From NCBI GenBank assembly GCA_021850555.1, contig JAJZLX010000414.1, positions 1 to 15,483 on the forward strand: a stretch of 15,483 bases of DNA, given 5' to 3'. A program made the position numbers and the translations under genes. The first letter of the stretch is position 1, and the number at the start of each line of letters is the position of its first letter. The DNA comes from Pseudomonadota bacterium (GTDB lineage Bacteria > Pseudomonadota > Gammaproteobacteria > Steroidobacterales > Steroidobacteraceae). Below the pieces are notes generated by a model. That model was given only the letters and a program-made list of their open reading frames with translations. It was not told where the DNA came from and made no database searches. Below are positions 1 through 7,995 of this stretch, piece by piece.

Positions 1-1250
1 GGCAGGATGATGCGCTCTGCCTGGCGCATGGCGCCGCACGTATACACGACGTTCGGGACGTAGCCCTCGCGGGCCGATCGCTCGGGTCGCAGCAGCGGCT
101 CGGGCAGGCGGGCGAGCACCTTCGCGGGATCCTGTTTGTCCAGTAGCACCGCGCCGATGGAATACCGCCTCATCGGTCCGACACCGTGAGTCAGCAGCAG
201 CCAGCCCTCTTCGAGCTCGATCGGCGATCCGCAATTGCCGATCTGGACGAATTCCCAGGGGAATCGCGGCGCGAGCAGCACGGCGCCCTCCTCCCAGGAG
301 TACAAGTCATCCGAGTAGATGAGGTAGAGGTTTTCGTTGTCCTGCCGCCCGATCATGGCGTACCGGCCGTTGATCTTTCTCGGGAACAGGGCCATGCCCT
401 TGTTGCGCGCAGCCGCACCCGTCAGGGCCGTCATGCTGAAGCGCTGAAAATCGCCGGTTTCGAGCAGCTCGGAGCGGATCGACCTGCCGTTGTAGGCGGT
501 GTAGGTCGCATAGAAGGTCTTCCGGTCGCCGTGGTCGAACTCCACGAAGCGCGCATCCTCGATGCCGTTCGACTGGGCCTCGGTCACCGGGAAGATGACA
601 CGCTCGCTGATGTCGCCGTCGGGCTGGAATACCACCTCGATACAGTCGCTGCGCATGCCGGGGACTACCCGCTGCAGGTGCGGAATCGACGCCAGTCGCG
701 CGGCCGGCTCTACCGTGATGGTGCCATCGGCTGCGAGCATTCCCGATCGAAAGGTCAGAGAGGAGACATGACCTTCCCCGACAGCCCGCAGACTGAGGAT
801 GAAGCGGCGCGCGCCGCGCGCCACCGCGGACTGATCCGGATGCGCGACGATGCTTGGATTGAAAAGCGCTGCCGCTTCGAAGGAGTACTCGTGCAGGAAG
901 TAGGCGCCTACGAGTTGGCGTTGCACCTGCGTGAGCGGACTGTGCACCGAGTGAACGACTTCCACCGCGTCGGCGCGCGTCTCGAAGGTCGCGAGCAGCC
1001 GGCGGTGGCGGCCCTCGAAGGTCTCGAGCAGCTCCGTCAGCTGCCGGGACGCGGTGTCGGGATCGAGAGCGAGGACCCGATCGACGATGTGCGTCACTCG
1101 CTTCGTGTCCGTCGGGGTGAGATTGCGGGGCTCGGCGCTCGGCTTGAAGTGGCGCATCACCACTCGCGTAGGATCTGGACTGAGGCGCAGGGTCTGACGT
1201 TTTACTAGCGTGGGGGATGACAAGGTGTCTCCATGTCGCTCGACCGTCAC
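1..1250 (-). CDS. GH130 mannoside phosphorylase-like enzyme (3' end beyond left edge)
   Basis: The minus-strand frame is open from 1250 to the left edge, giving about 416 residues without the C-terminus. It reads as a glycoside hydrolase family 130 protein. The N-terminus has the family pattern LVKRQTLRLSPDPTRVV (residues about 15-31). FEAAALFNPSIV lies near 124-135 and FILSLRAVGEGH near 150-161. The hallmark SNGIEDARF is at about 227-235, and its Asp corresponds to the family's catalytic acid. GH130 enzymes phosphorolyse or hydrolyse beta-mannosides, usually releasing mannose-1-phosphate, in the cytoplasm unless a signal peptide is present; none is seen here. I chose the GTG at 1250 because it forms a GTGA overlap with the stop of the glycosyltransferase upstream, as at the previous junction. 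A TTG at 1223 preceded by GGAGA is a credible alternative start. The exact substrate cannot be read from the sequence. It is the third gene of the mannose operon. Confidence 0.85.
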   Translation of the reverse strand, partial: MTVERHGDTLSSPTLVKRQTLRLSPDPTRVVMRHFKPSAEPRNLTPTDTKRVTHIVDRVLALDPDTASRQLTELLETFEGRHRRLLATFETRADAVEVVHSVHSPLTQVQRQLVGAYFLHEYSFEAAALFNPSIVAHPDQSAVARGARRFILSLRAVGEGHVSSLTFRSGMLAADGTITVEPAARLASIPHLQRVVPGMRSDCIEVVFQPDGDISERVIFPVTEAQSNGIEDARFVEFDHGDRKTFYATYTAYNGRSIRSELLETGDFQRFSMTALTGAAARNKGMALFPRKINGRYAMIGRQDNENLYLIYSDDLYSWEEGAVLLAPRFPWEFVQIGNCGSPIELEEGWLLLTHGVGPMRRYSIGAVLLDKQDPAKVLARLPEPLLRPERSAREGYVPNVVYTCGAMRQAERIIL

Positions 1251-3550
1251 GCGAAGTCATCGGCGTCGGCAGTGAGCTCGGGTAGTTGGATCGGGCGGGC
1301 GGCGCTCGAGCGGTCGAGCTGCCGCATATCGGCAAGACTGAGAAGATACGAGACGACGGATTCGGCTCCCCGGTTCTCGTTGGGGCGATCCGGATGCAGT
1401 CCGTCGCGGCAGCTGCCGGTGTCCAGATCGATCAGCGGCAAAGACAGATCGTTCGCGCCGAAGAACCACGCGAGCGCCCGCTCCGCGTGCGCCAGCCAGA
1501 CGTCATCGCCGTCGGCGCGCCACGCAGCGAGGCACGCGGAGATCGAGGCCGCGGCCTCCAAGGGCTGCTGGTCGAAGGCGAGCGGGACCGATCGCTTGGC
1601 GCCGAAGCTCATCGAGCCGACGGGCCTGAAGCACCCCGCCGCTGTCGTCTGCAGGCTCATCAGCCAGCGCAGTGAGCGCAGGCCGGCGCGCAGGTGGCGC
1701 GGCGACTCGAGCGCGCAGCCCGTCACGATCAGGGCCTGCGGCAGGCGCGCGTTGTCATAAGCGAGTCCTTCCTCGAACCACTGCCAATCGGCGCTCTCGA
1801 CCGCCTGCATGAGCAGCAGCAATCGGTCCGCGAGCAGCTCGCGCATGCCCCAGGCATCGGCGTGGCGTGCGGCGGCGGCGCAGTAGCCATCCAGGCCGAG
1901 CAGCGCGAAACTCCACGCGCGGGGCGAGAGAAAGCTCGCCACGGTCGGCAGCGCCTCGGCGAACAGGGCCGCGGCCCAGCGCCGCCGCGGCTCGCGGCGC
2001 CCGGCGCGGGCACACTCGCCGAGGGCCCACAGCGCACGCCCGTGACTGTCCTCGGACCCCGGCCCGCCGTGCCAGCACCGGTCGAACCCCATGAAATTGC
2101 GAAAGCGCCTGGTGCCGGGATTCCAGGCATGCTGCACGAACGCGGCGAACCGGCTGGTCACGCTTTCCGGCAGAGGCGACTCTCCGGTCCGCTCGAGGGC
2201 GCAGGCGAGCAGCAAGGCGCGCGCATTGTCGTCGGTGCAATAGCCATGCGAGCGATCCGCAACGGCATGCGTCGCGTGCTGAAGCAGGCCCGTATCGTCG
2301 CACAGAGACAGCAAATGGCCGACCGGCGCCGCCCGAACACCCTGAGCGGCGCGGCGATCCGTCCCGGCCTGCTGGTTCTTGCGTGGAGCGTGGCGGCACC
2401 CAGCCCCGCCTCCGGTACTCTCGAACAGTGCGCAGTAGCGCTCCGCGATTCTCGGCCATATCGTCGAGCGGCCTTGCGCGTACGCGCGCTGGCGCATCGC
2501 GAGTCGCCTGGGCCCGTCGCTCAGCAATGCGGCGGTCTCGCGACCGAGCGCCGCGACATCACCAAAGGGAACCAGCACGCCGCGCCCGTCTCTCAACAGC
2601 TCGCGCGCGTGCCAATAGGGGGTCGAGACGACCGCCTTGCCCAGGCCGAAGCTGTAGGCCAGGGTTCCGGATGTCATCTGCGCCTCGTTGAGATACGGAG
2701 TGGCGTAGACATCGCACATTGAGATGAACTTCAGCAGCGTCGCCTGATCGACGAATCGATCGAGAAACACGACATGGCTGTCGATTCCAAGCGTGCGCAC
2801 CCGCGCCATGAGGCTGTTCCGATAGGCCTCGCCTTGATCACGGACCAGATTCGGGTGGGTCGCGCCGAGCACGACGTATACCGCCTCGGCGCAGCTCTTC
2901 AAGACTTCCGGCATCGCGTCGATCATCACTTCGACACCCTTGCTGGGCGCGAGCAGACCGAAAGTCAGAATGACCGGACGGCCCGCGAAACCGAGGACGC
3001 ACTTCGCCTCATCGGGCTCGACGAACGCGCCATCCGGAGTCCCGTGCGGGATGACCTCGATCTTCCCGGCCGCGACTTCGTATACGGCGCGCAGCAATTC
3101 CCGACCCTTCTCGGCCATGACGACGACTCGGGCGGAGGCCTCGACAATCTCCCCGAGGACGCGCCGCTGCGCCGGCGTCGGCCGCTCGAGCACGGTGTGG
3201 AATGTGGTGATGAGCGGCATGGTCAGCCGCGCGGTCAGCGCCGTGATGTGGCCGCCCGCCTCACCGCCGAAGATGCCGAACTCGTGCTGCAGCGACACGA
3301 TTTCGCACCGCGCGCGGTTCAGAATATCGGCTGCATCCTTGTAGTCCTCGAGCCGTTGATCATTGATCTGAAGGCACACGGCGGCCGGGTAGTCGTAGGC
3401 GTGCCCATCGTCCGTCATGGCCACGATGCTGCAGCGCTCGTGCGGCGGCAGGTTCTCGATGGACTGCTGCAAGTCGGTCGTGAAGGTCGCGATCCCACAG
3501 CGTCGCGGGAGCGAATTGCCCACCAACGCGAACCGCCCGAGCAGGCTCAC
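1247..3550 (-). CDS. GT4-type glycosyltransferase with C-terminal six-hairpin-like domain
   Basis: This 767-residue protein starts at a GTG that overlaps the stop of the isomerase gene (GTGA, 3550-3547). Upstream in-frame codons are open but lie inside the isomerase gene, and the family-like start LLGRFALVGNSLPRRCGIAT supports the GTG. Residues 1-380 are a GT-B fold glycosyltransferase: the glycine/arginine loop at 11-20, SLQHEFGIFGG at 86-96, TFHTV at 116-120, IPHG at 167-170, TFGLLAPSKG at 196-205, and the donor-side segment NEAQMTSGTLAYSFGLGKAVVS at 288-309 in place of the usual E-x7-E. Residues from about 420 to 767 are rich in Trp, His and Ala (GYCTDDNARALL, HGRALWALGE) and look like an alpha/alpha six-hairpin glycosidase-like domain. 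Between the domains is a short basic linker. Between an isomerase and a GH130 gene, a mannosyl transfer role is likely but inferred. Confidence 0.85.
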   Translation of the reverse strand: MSLLGRFALVGNSLPRRCGIATFTTDLQQSIENLPPHERCSIVAMTDDGHAYDYPAAVCLQINDQRLEDYKDAADILNRARCEIVSLQHEFGIFGGEAGGHITALTARLTMPLITTFHTVLERPTPAQRRVLGEIVEASARVVVMAEKGRELLRAVYEVAAGKIEVIPHGTPDGAFVEPDEAKCVLGFAGRPVILTFGLLAPSKGVEVMIDAMPEVLKSCAEAVYVVLGATHPNLVRDQGEAYRNSLMARVRTLGIDSHVVFLDRFVDQATLLKFISMCDVYATPYLNEAQMTSGTLAYSFGLGKAVVSTPYWHARELLRDGRGVLVPFGDVAALGRETAALLSDGPRRLAMRQRAYAQGRSTIWPRIAERYCALFESTGGGAGCRHAPRKNQQAGTDRRAAQGVRAAPVGHLLSLCDDTGLLQHATHAVADRSHGYCTDDNARALLLACALERTGESPLPESVTSRFAAFVQHAWNPGTRRFRNFMGFDRCWHGGPGSEDSHGRALWALGECARAGRREPRRRWAAALFAEALPTVASFLSPRAWSFALLGLDGYCAAAARHADAWGMRELLADRLLLLMQAVESADWQWFEEGLAYDNARLPQALIVTGCALESPRHLRAGLRSLRWLMSLQTTAAGCFRPVGSMSFGAKRSVPLAFDQQPLEAAASISACLAAWRADGDDVWLAHAERALAWFFGANDLSLPLIDLDTGSCRDGLHPDRPNENRGAESVVSYLLSLADMRQLDRSSAARPIQLPELTADADDFA

Positions 3551-4506
3551 GGTACCGCCTCGGCAGAGGCGTCCCGACTGACAGGCACCGACTCCATTCG
3601 CAACGACGTGCCGGGCGAATCGCGGACAGGGTCGGGCACGCGCATGCCGTTCATGCGACGCAGCAGATACGGCGCCGGGGTGCAACGAGCATATGCCACA
3701 AGGCAGTGAAGGCGATTTGCGCCAACTTCGATGCGAGCCGGCTCGCTCTCGAGAAATACGGCCTTACCTGCATCGACCTCGATCGACTCGACCCGGCCGG
3801 CGCCGGCGAGAATGAACAGCCAGGTCTCCGCCGCGGCGTCCAGTTCCCGCACCACTCCAGGCGCGAGCGTCATGCGTTCGAGCACGAAATGCGGGCTGGC
3901 AACGAGCAATGTTCTTGCCGCGGTCAGCTTGCGCGGGGGGCTGCGCGGTGCGGACCGTCCGGCACTCGCAGCCGCCACCGCCATATCGGCGTGAAGCTTG
4001 CGTGACCTGCCGTCCTCGAACGGCCGGAACGTCGCGGCAGTTCTCGGCCGGATCTCGACGATGACCAGCCCAGCCCCGATGGCGTGGATCGTGCCCGGAG
4101 GCACGAACGTGGAGTCGCCCGTTCGGACCGCCTGCCATTGAACTCGTTCGCCGATCGTGCCGTCGCGGATGCACGCCCGCAACTCGGCGGGAGTCAGCTG
4201 TTGCTTCAATCCGACGGCTATATGGGCCTCTGGGCTGGCCGAGAGGACGTACAGCGCCTCGCACGTGCCGTGCACCAGACCGCTCGAGCGCGCACGCGCC
4301 TCATCAGGATGCGTCTGACTCAAGAGCGGCTCATCGGTGAAGATCAGTTTCAGCTGCAGGGTCGGCGCGGGTGCCGACGGATCAGCGCGCTCGAACCAGG
4401 CTTCCCCGATCGCTGCCAACGGGTCGTGATAGACGTTCCAGGGCCTCAGGTCGGTGCGGCCCCAGGGCTTGGGTATGATGTGAATGTGGGCCTGTTCGAC
4501 CGCCAT
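3547..4506 (-). CDS. manA: Class I mannose-6-phosphate isomerase
   Basis: This 319-residue cupin protein interconverts mannose-6-phosphate and fructose-6-phosphate in the cytoplasm. It is shorter than the E. coli enzyme (about 390) and similar to the compact bacterial forms. The zinc ligands are recognisable: Q64 and H66 in SQTHPDE, E83 in CEALYVL, and H141 in PPGTIHAIGAG. The downstream active-site strand EIRPRTAATFRPFEDGR (151-167) matches the family pattern in which Glu and Arg line the pocket. The start is supported by AGGAG a few bases upstream of ATG 4506. The extreme C-terminus (about 290-319) is Ser/Pro-rich and less family-like. It is the first gene of a three-gene coupled operon, with its TGA overlapping the GTG of the glycosyltransferase. 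Its context suggests it supplies or drains mannose phosphates for the other two enzymes. The gene symbol follows the family; substrate specificity is not proven. Confidence 0.85.
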   Translation of the reverse strand: MAVEQAHIHIIPKPWGRTDLRPWNVYHDPLAAIGEAWFERADPSAPAPTLQLKLIFTDEPLLSQTHPDEARARSSGLVHGTCEALYVLSASPEAHIAVGLKQQLTPAELRACIRDGTIGERVQWQAVRTGDSTFVPPGTIHAIGAGLVIVEIRPRTAATFRPFEDGRSRKLHADMAVAAASAGRSAPRSPPRKLTAARTLLVASPHFVLERMTLAPGVVRELDAAAETWLFILAGAGRVESIEVDAGKAVFLESEPARIEVGANRLHCLVAYARCTPAPYLLRRMNGMRVPDPVRDSPGTSLRMESVPVSRDASAEAVP

Positions 4507-4606
4507 GAGGGTCTCCTGGTTGAGGACGCGGAACGCGGTGTGCCACCCTCGCCTCCTCTGACGTCGGGGTGCCTCTGCTCAGGCGCGGGCGGCAGCATCC
4601 ATCCGA

Positions 4607-4890
4607 TCAGAGCCCTCCGGTGAATGACGCCGATCCGTGGCGAATGAGATGAAACGAATTGCGCAAGACGATGAGGACGGCCAGAGCCCCGAGCAATGCG
4701 CGTCCCGCGCTGTGTAATTTGGCTCCGGTCACCTGTGCCATCCCGAAGAGCCGAAATAACCACTTGCCGGTGACCGCCCCGACGATTCCAGGAAGAACCT
4801 CGAGAATGACCCATCTGCGCCCGGGTCGACGATGACACCGGTGATGGCGCCGGCGATGAGCCCCAGGACGATCCACGACAGTGATGGCAT
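4607..4890 (-). pseudogene. GlsB/YeaQ/YmgE-family small membrane protein, frameshifted
   Basis: ATG 4890, with GGAG six bases upstream, opens MPSLSWIVLGLIAGAITGV, a typical first membrane segment of the GlsB/YeaQ/YmgE (transglycosylase-associated) family. After about 27 codons the reading frame is lost near 4810-4825. The rest of the family pattern continues in the -1 frame: WVILEVLPGIVGAVTGKWL, then LFGMAQVTGAKLHSAGR and a last hydrophobic stretch LLGALAVLIVLR, ending at TGA 4607. Adding one base restores a protein of about 94 residues with all three expected hydrophobic segments, so a single-base deletion (or a sequencing or assembly error) is the simplest reading. It lies 100 bp upstream of the mannose operon on the same strand, with no terminator visible between, so co-transcription is possible. 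The role of the family is loosely tied to stress; nothing here narrows it. Confidence 0.65.
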
Positions 4891-5024
4891 GACGAACTCC
4901 GGCTGTGAGGCGAGCCGGACGAGGGTCACGGAACGGCACGCATCCGTCGAGTGGACTGACAGGCTGCCTGTCCATATCGGCGCTGTCGGTGCGCAGGCGC
5001 ACAGAGTGCACAGGGACGGGCGAC

Positions 5025-5030
5025 TATACT
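5025..5030 (+). promoter_or_regulatory. Possible -10 box before the hydroxylase-family gene
   Basis: TATACT sits about 70 bases before the chosen start of the downstream gene and is close to the sigma-70 -10 consensus. No good -35 hexamer is seen at 16-18 bp upstream, so this is a weak call. Confidence 0.25.
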
Positions 5031-5098
5031 ATCTGGGTGGGAGTGCGCTCGGCGAAGGCCGGGCTGCTCACGCGATCCGACCGAGGAGTTGCACGCCA

Positions 5099-5707
5099 TT
5101 GTTCACGTTGGAGCACAGTAAGGCCGCGTATCGAGTGGACTTCGCAGTCCTCGGCGGTGCGTCCATAGGCCTTGGAGTGCTTCTGTTGTGCGTGAGTCCC
5201 CGCGCACGCCTGCTCGAGACTGTCGCGTGCGCCACGCTCGGTCTTGCCAGCTGGACCTTCATGGAATACGGGGTGCATCGGTTCGTGCTGCACGGCGTGA
5301 GGCCGTTCAGCACGTGGCACGCGCAGCATCATCGGCGGCCCGCGGCGAGGATCTACTCGCCAACGTTCGTCAGTGTCGCTTCTATCGCCGCATTGATCTA
5401 TCTGCCCACGTGGATCGTCCTGGGCACGTGGCCTGCTTGCGCGCTCACGTTCGGAGTGACGCTCGGCGACTTCGCGTATTCGGTGACTCATCACGCGGTG
5501 CACCACTGGGCAGCCAGAGGTCGCTGGCTGGGGCGACGCAAGCGCTGGCATGCACTGCATCACGCCCAGCCCCTCGATGTCGCCGGAGGGCCCGGATATT
5601 ACGGCGTGACGAGCATGTTCTGGGACCATGTCTTGCGAACCGCCCTGGCGCCCAGCGCCCAGGGTACGCCGCGCGCCGGCCGACCCGCACGCACGGTCGA
5701 CATCTGA
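5099..5707 (+). CDS. Fatty acid hydroxylase / sterol desaturase-family membrane protein
   Basis: This 202-residue protein has the diiron histidine clusters of the fatty acid hydroxylase superfamily: EYGVHRFVLH (H60, H65), WHAQHH (H74, H77, H78), VTHHAVHHW (H131, H132, H135, H136) and RWHALHH (H151, H154, H155), followed by the family-like tail MFWDHVLRT. Hydrophobic spans at about 14-33, 39-58 and 90-127 place it in the inner membrane with the histidines on one face. Such enzymes hydroxylate or desaturate lipid or carotenoid substrates using oxygen; the substrate is unknown here. The frame stays open upstream to 4832, but that part overlaps the opposite-strand GlsB gene and shows no family similarity. 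I chose TTG 5099 (AGGAG at 5084-5088, 10-base spacing). GTG at about 5007 is an alternative. It stands alone on the plus strand and is followed by a palindrome. Confidence 0.75.
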   Translation: MFTLEHSKAAYRVDFAVLGGASIGLGVLLLCVSPRARLLETVACATLGLASWTFMEYGVHRFVLHGVRPFSTWHAQHHRRPAARIYSPTFVSVASIAALIYLPTWIVLGTWPACALTFGVTLGDFAYSVTHHAVHHWAARGRWLGRRKRWHALHHAQPLDVAGGPGYYGVTSMFWDHVLRTALAPSAQGTPRAGRPARTVDI

Positions 5708-5723
5708 CCGCCAGGCCCCCCAT

Positions 5724-5746
5724 GCGGGCCTGCCGGGCAGGCCCGC
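5724..5746 (+). terminator. Perfect GC palindrome after the hydroxylase-family gene
   Basis: An 11-bp arm GCGGGCCTGCC is followed after one base by its exact reverse complement. It begins 17 bases after the stop codon. It can fold into a 9-bp hairpin with a 5-base loop. There is no T-run after it, so it is an imperfect intrinsic terminator or another palindromic element. Confidence 0.45.
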
Positions 5747-6011
5747 TATCCCGAGCCTACGCCACAGACCGCAACTGCAGATTCCCTCCGGACCTGCGAG
5801 CCGGCCGCTCTCCTGCGACCCTCATGGGTCCGCCACGTACGAATACCGCGACGCACCATCGCCGAAGATCGGCTCGGTCCCGCGTCTTCGCGCCTCAACG
5901 ACCCCCCGCGTCCAGAGCCTCACCAATGCCGGGCGGTGGATTGGGGAGTTCGACTCCCACCTCGACGGCGCTGACCGGCGGCGCGTTGCCGGCATGAATG
6001 AACAATGACAC

Positions 6012-6318
6012 TCAACTCATCGCGGCCGGGAACTCGAGCCCTTGCTTGCACTCGCCACTCAGAGTCACTTCCGCTTCGCTCAGCGCCGAGCACGCGCGCC
6101 CCGGTCCTTGTCGTTGAACGCGATGCATTCGACCCGCCGGCACTGAGCGGAACCCGCCGGCCCATACGCGTGCCCATTGCGCCTGCGGGGGAATATCCGA
6201 ACGCAGTCACAACGTGCCTGTCCACGCCGCGGATCACCCCGGACTCATCGACGCGCCTCATCGCGCCCGGCGCGGCATCGAGCACCCGGAGCGCGAGTGC
6301 GGCTGACAGCACTGTCAT
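6012..6318 (-). pseudogene. Decayed PAS-domain sensor fragment
   Basis: On the minus strand from about 6300, the translation follows the N-terminal half of a PAS domain: LRVLDAAPGAMRRVDESGVI, then AFGYSPAGAMGTRMGRRVP, matching the usual pattern of 'll-aaP-am--vD--G-I' followed by 'FGYs--el-G----lvP'. After a poorly conserved middle, the end of the domain shows up in a different frame as SGECKQGLEFPAAMS (the usual 'G-efP-e-s'), stopping at TGA 6012-6014. The frame change and the absence of any downstream kinase, GGDEF or other output domain indicate a broken remnant. No gene can be seen in 5750-6010 or in 6320-6612. The PAS identification rests on pattern memory, not an alignment, so confidence is moderate. 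Confidence 0.4.
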
Positions 6319-6612
6319 TCGCCCATCACCATTCGGCTTGCCGCATTTCCGACTCCTGCAACTCCCGTACAAACGTCGTAATCGAGCACACCGTCGGAGC
6401 AGCGGTCTGTACGAGGGCGTACCGAGGCAGCACGCACGCAGCTAAGAGACACGGACGCGCAGGCCGGATTTAGCATGACTTCAACGGTATCACGACCGTC
6501 ACCCGCTGTTTCCAACGGCGCCGCCGGCCCGCGATCCGGACGTTCGTCATTCCGTAGCATCCGCCGTAACAAGCGCGCATACTTCACCGACAATTGACGA
6601 GGACGACAGGAT

Positions 6613-7098
6613 ATGAAGAAATGCACCGCCGGCGTTTGGATTGATCATCGCAAAGCCTTGATGGTATTCGTCACTCCCGCCGGCGAGCGCTCGGCACACA
6701 TCGTCTCGAAGGTGGAGACACAGCTGCGGCGGTCTGGGGATTCTCCGATGAAGGGGCGCTACGCGGCGGATCAGGTGCCGGCGGACGATAGTCGACAGAA
6801 GGCGGTCACGGGAGAACTCAACATCTATTACGACGCGGTCGTTGCGGCGCTTCGCCATGCCGAGTCATTCGTCATTTTTGGTCCGGGCGAGGCCAAGGGC
6901 GAATTGAAGAAAAGACTCGTGAAGAACAAGCTCGGCGGAAGAGTGTGCATCGTCGAGGCCGCGGACAAGATGACCGATCGACAGATTGCCGCGAAGGTTC
7001 GCGAATATTGCTCGACCCCGCGGTTGAAGACGGGCAAGCGAGGGGGCCGCCGCCCCACCGTCTCGACCGCACCTGATGTGCCGGAGTGGCAGCGCTGA
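6613..7098 (+). CDS. Conserved basic protein resembling bacterial eRF1-like family
   Basis: This 161-residue protein starts at ATG 6613 (GAGG about 10 bases upstream). It has no signal peptide or membrane segment. It begins with AGVWIDHRKALMVFV, a pattern seen at the start of a group of small bacterial proteins related to the archaeal/eukaryotic release factor eRF1 or to host-attachment-type proteins. The middle carries ELNIYYDAVVAALRHAES and then FVIFGPGEAKGELKKRL (about 87-103), a strongly conserved block in this group, followed by ADKMTDRQIAAKVREY (about 116-131). The C-terminal 25 residues are basic and Pro/Thr-rich and are probably disordered. I know homologues only as hypothetical or translation-associated proteins, and no biochemical role can be assigned from sequence. 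It stands alone with no clear partner gene and is one of the few intact genes between 5.7 and 7.9 kb. Confidence 0.7.
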   Translation: MKKCTAGVWIDHRKALMVFVTPAGERSAHIVSKVETQLRRSGDSPMKGRYAADQVPADDSRQKAVTGELNIYYDAVVAALRHAESFVIFGPGEAKGELKKRLVKNKLGGRVCIVEAADKMTDRQIAAKVREYCSTPRLKTGKRGGRRPTVSTAPDVPEWQR

Positions 7099-7349
7099 GG
7101 AACCGGTTGAGCCGCGGTGGACTGGAACGTTCATCAGGAGCACGGCCGTCGGAATTGACTTGCGGCAGAACGTTTTCCCCGGGCATGCGCCAACCGGGTG
7201 TCGGACTTGCGTCCTCGCAAGACTCTGGGCGCGAAAAAAAGCGCGCCGATGGGTCATCCGAGTCAAGGCCGGCAGGCTCCTACCGCGATTCTCCAGTCCA
7301 TTCCCGCGGCCTCGACCCATCTTTGCCGAAGGAATGAACGCGATGGGCC

Positions 7350-7600
7350 TCAGTTCTCAGGAGCAAAGTCGGGATTGAACACAATTTCCCAGAGATGACC
7401 ATCGGGGTCTTGGAAGTATCCGGAATATCCGCCCCAAAAGGTCTTTCCGGCCGGCTTCACAATCCGCGCCCTGCGGCAAGCGCTAGCCGCATCACATCAT
7501 CAACCTCGTGCGCACTTGCTACAGTGTGGCCGAGGGCGACACCCGCCGGTCTCGCGCGACGGGCATTCAGTGTCGGGCGCTGCCAAAAAAAACGGGCGGT
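7350..7600 (-). pseudogene. VOC (glyoxalase/dioxygenase-fold) protein remnant, frameshifted
   Basis: The minus strand ends at TGA 7352-7350 with KTFWGGYSGYFQDPDGHLWE, the unmistakable C-terminal metal-site strand of a vicinal oxygen chelate (glyoxalase/bleomycin-resistance) protein. Just upstream the frame breaks at about 7468-7476. The preceding part continues in another frame as VALGHTVASAHEVDDVMRLA, which in intact homologues leads into 'GARIVKPA'. Restoring one G in the GGG run rejoins the two parts exactly. Further upstream the N-terminal half is scrambled over several frames (RFFWQ, IGWSPPVFF). At least one lesion is therefore clear and others are likely, so this is a dead gene. The original enzyme's substrate cannot be told. 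Confidence 0.7.
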
Positions 7601-7995
7601 GACCAGCCGATCCGGGCGGACAAACCTCCTTTGGTCACAGGAGATGCTCGATATGGCGGCATACCCGCGATACTGCTCGGCACAGGGAATCGGCAGGGCC
7701 AACGTTTGGGAGAGAGATCCCTGGGAGCAAGAAATTCCAGCGGATCGATGCTCAACCCGTATCACCCCTCCTTGCGCGCACCCGCCCACGTCGAGCGTTG
7801 GGAGGGCAGCGGGTCAGCGTGCCCCAGCGACGCGACCCGCGGCACCGCCCGGCGCCCTCCCTTTCCGCCAACAGGACCTCGCGTGGCGGGTCCGGCTCCT
7901 ACGCCCAGGTCAGGTCAGTGGGTCTACTTTTCGCAAGCAGAAGCGGGCTCTTTCTGGATAACGCCTCAGGCGCTACCGCACAAGGAGATGGACCG
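7601..7995. other. Stretch without recognisable gene
   Basis: About 395 bp between the VOC remnant and the next ribosome-binding site. Open frames exist on both strands, but none shows a known motif, a good ribosome-binding site or sensible composition. It may hold more of the scrambled N-terminal half of the VOC gene. Confidence 0.4.

Noticed and set aside
186..1208. Long plus-strand open frame of 340 codons
   Set aside because: It is the shadow of the minus-strand GH130 gene, which carries clear family motifs; the plus-strand translation has none.
5938..5975. T-arm-like GGGAG-TTCGA-CTCCC sequence suggesting a tRNA remnant
   Set aside because: No acceptor strand, CCA end or anticodon arm can be matched on either side; a short palindrome alone is not enough.
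7142..7190. Plus-strand translation TAVGIDLRQNVFPGHAPTG resembling the start of an IS110-family transposase
   Set aside because: Only about 15 residues match the pattern, the following sequence does not continue the family, and no ends were found. Too little to call.
7225..7250. GCGCG-A-run-GCGCGC as a terminator
   Set aside because: The A-run sits in the loop instead of a T-run after the stem, and no gene ends nearby on the matching strand.
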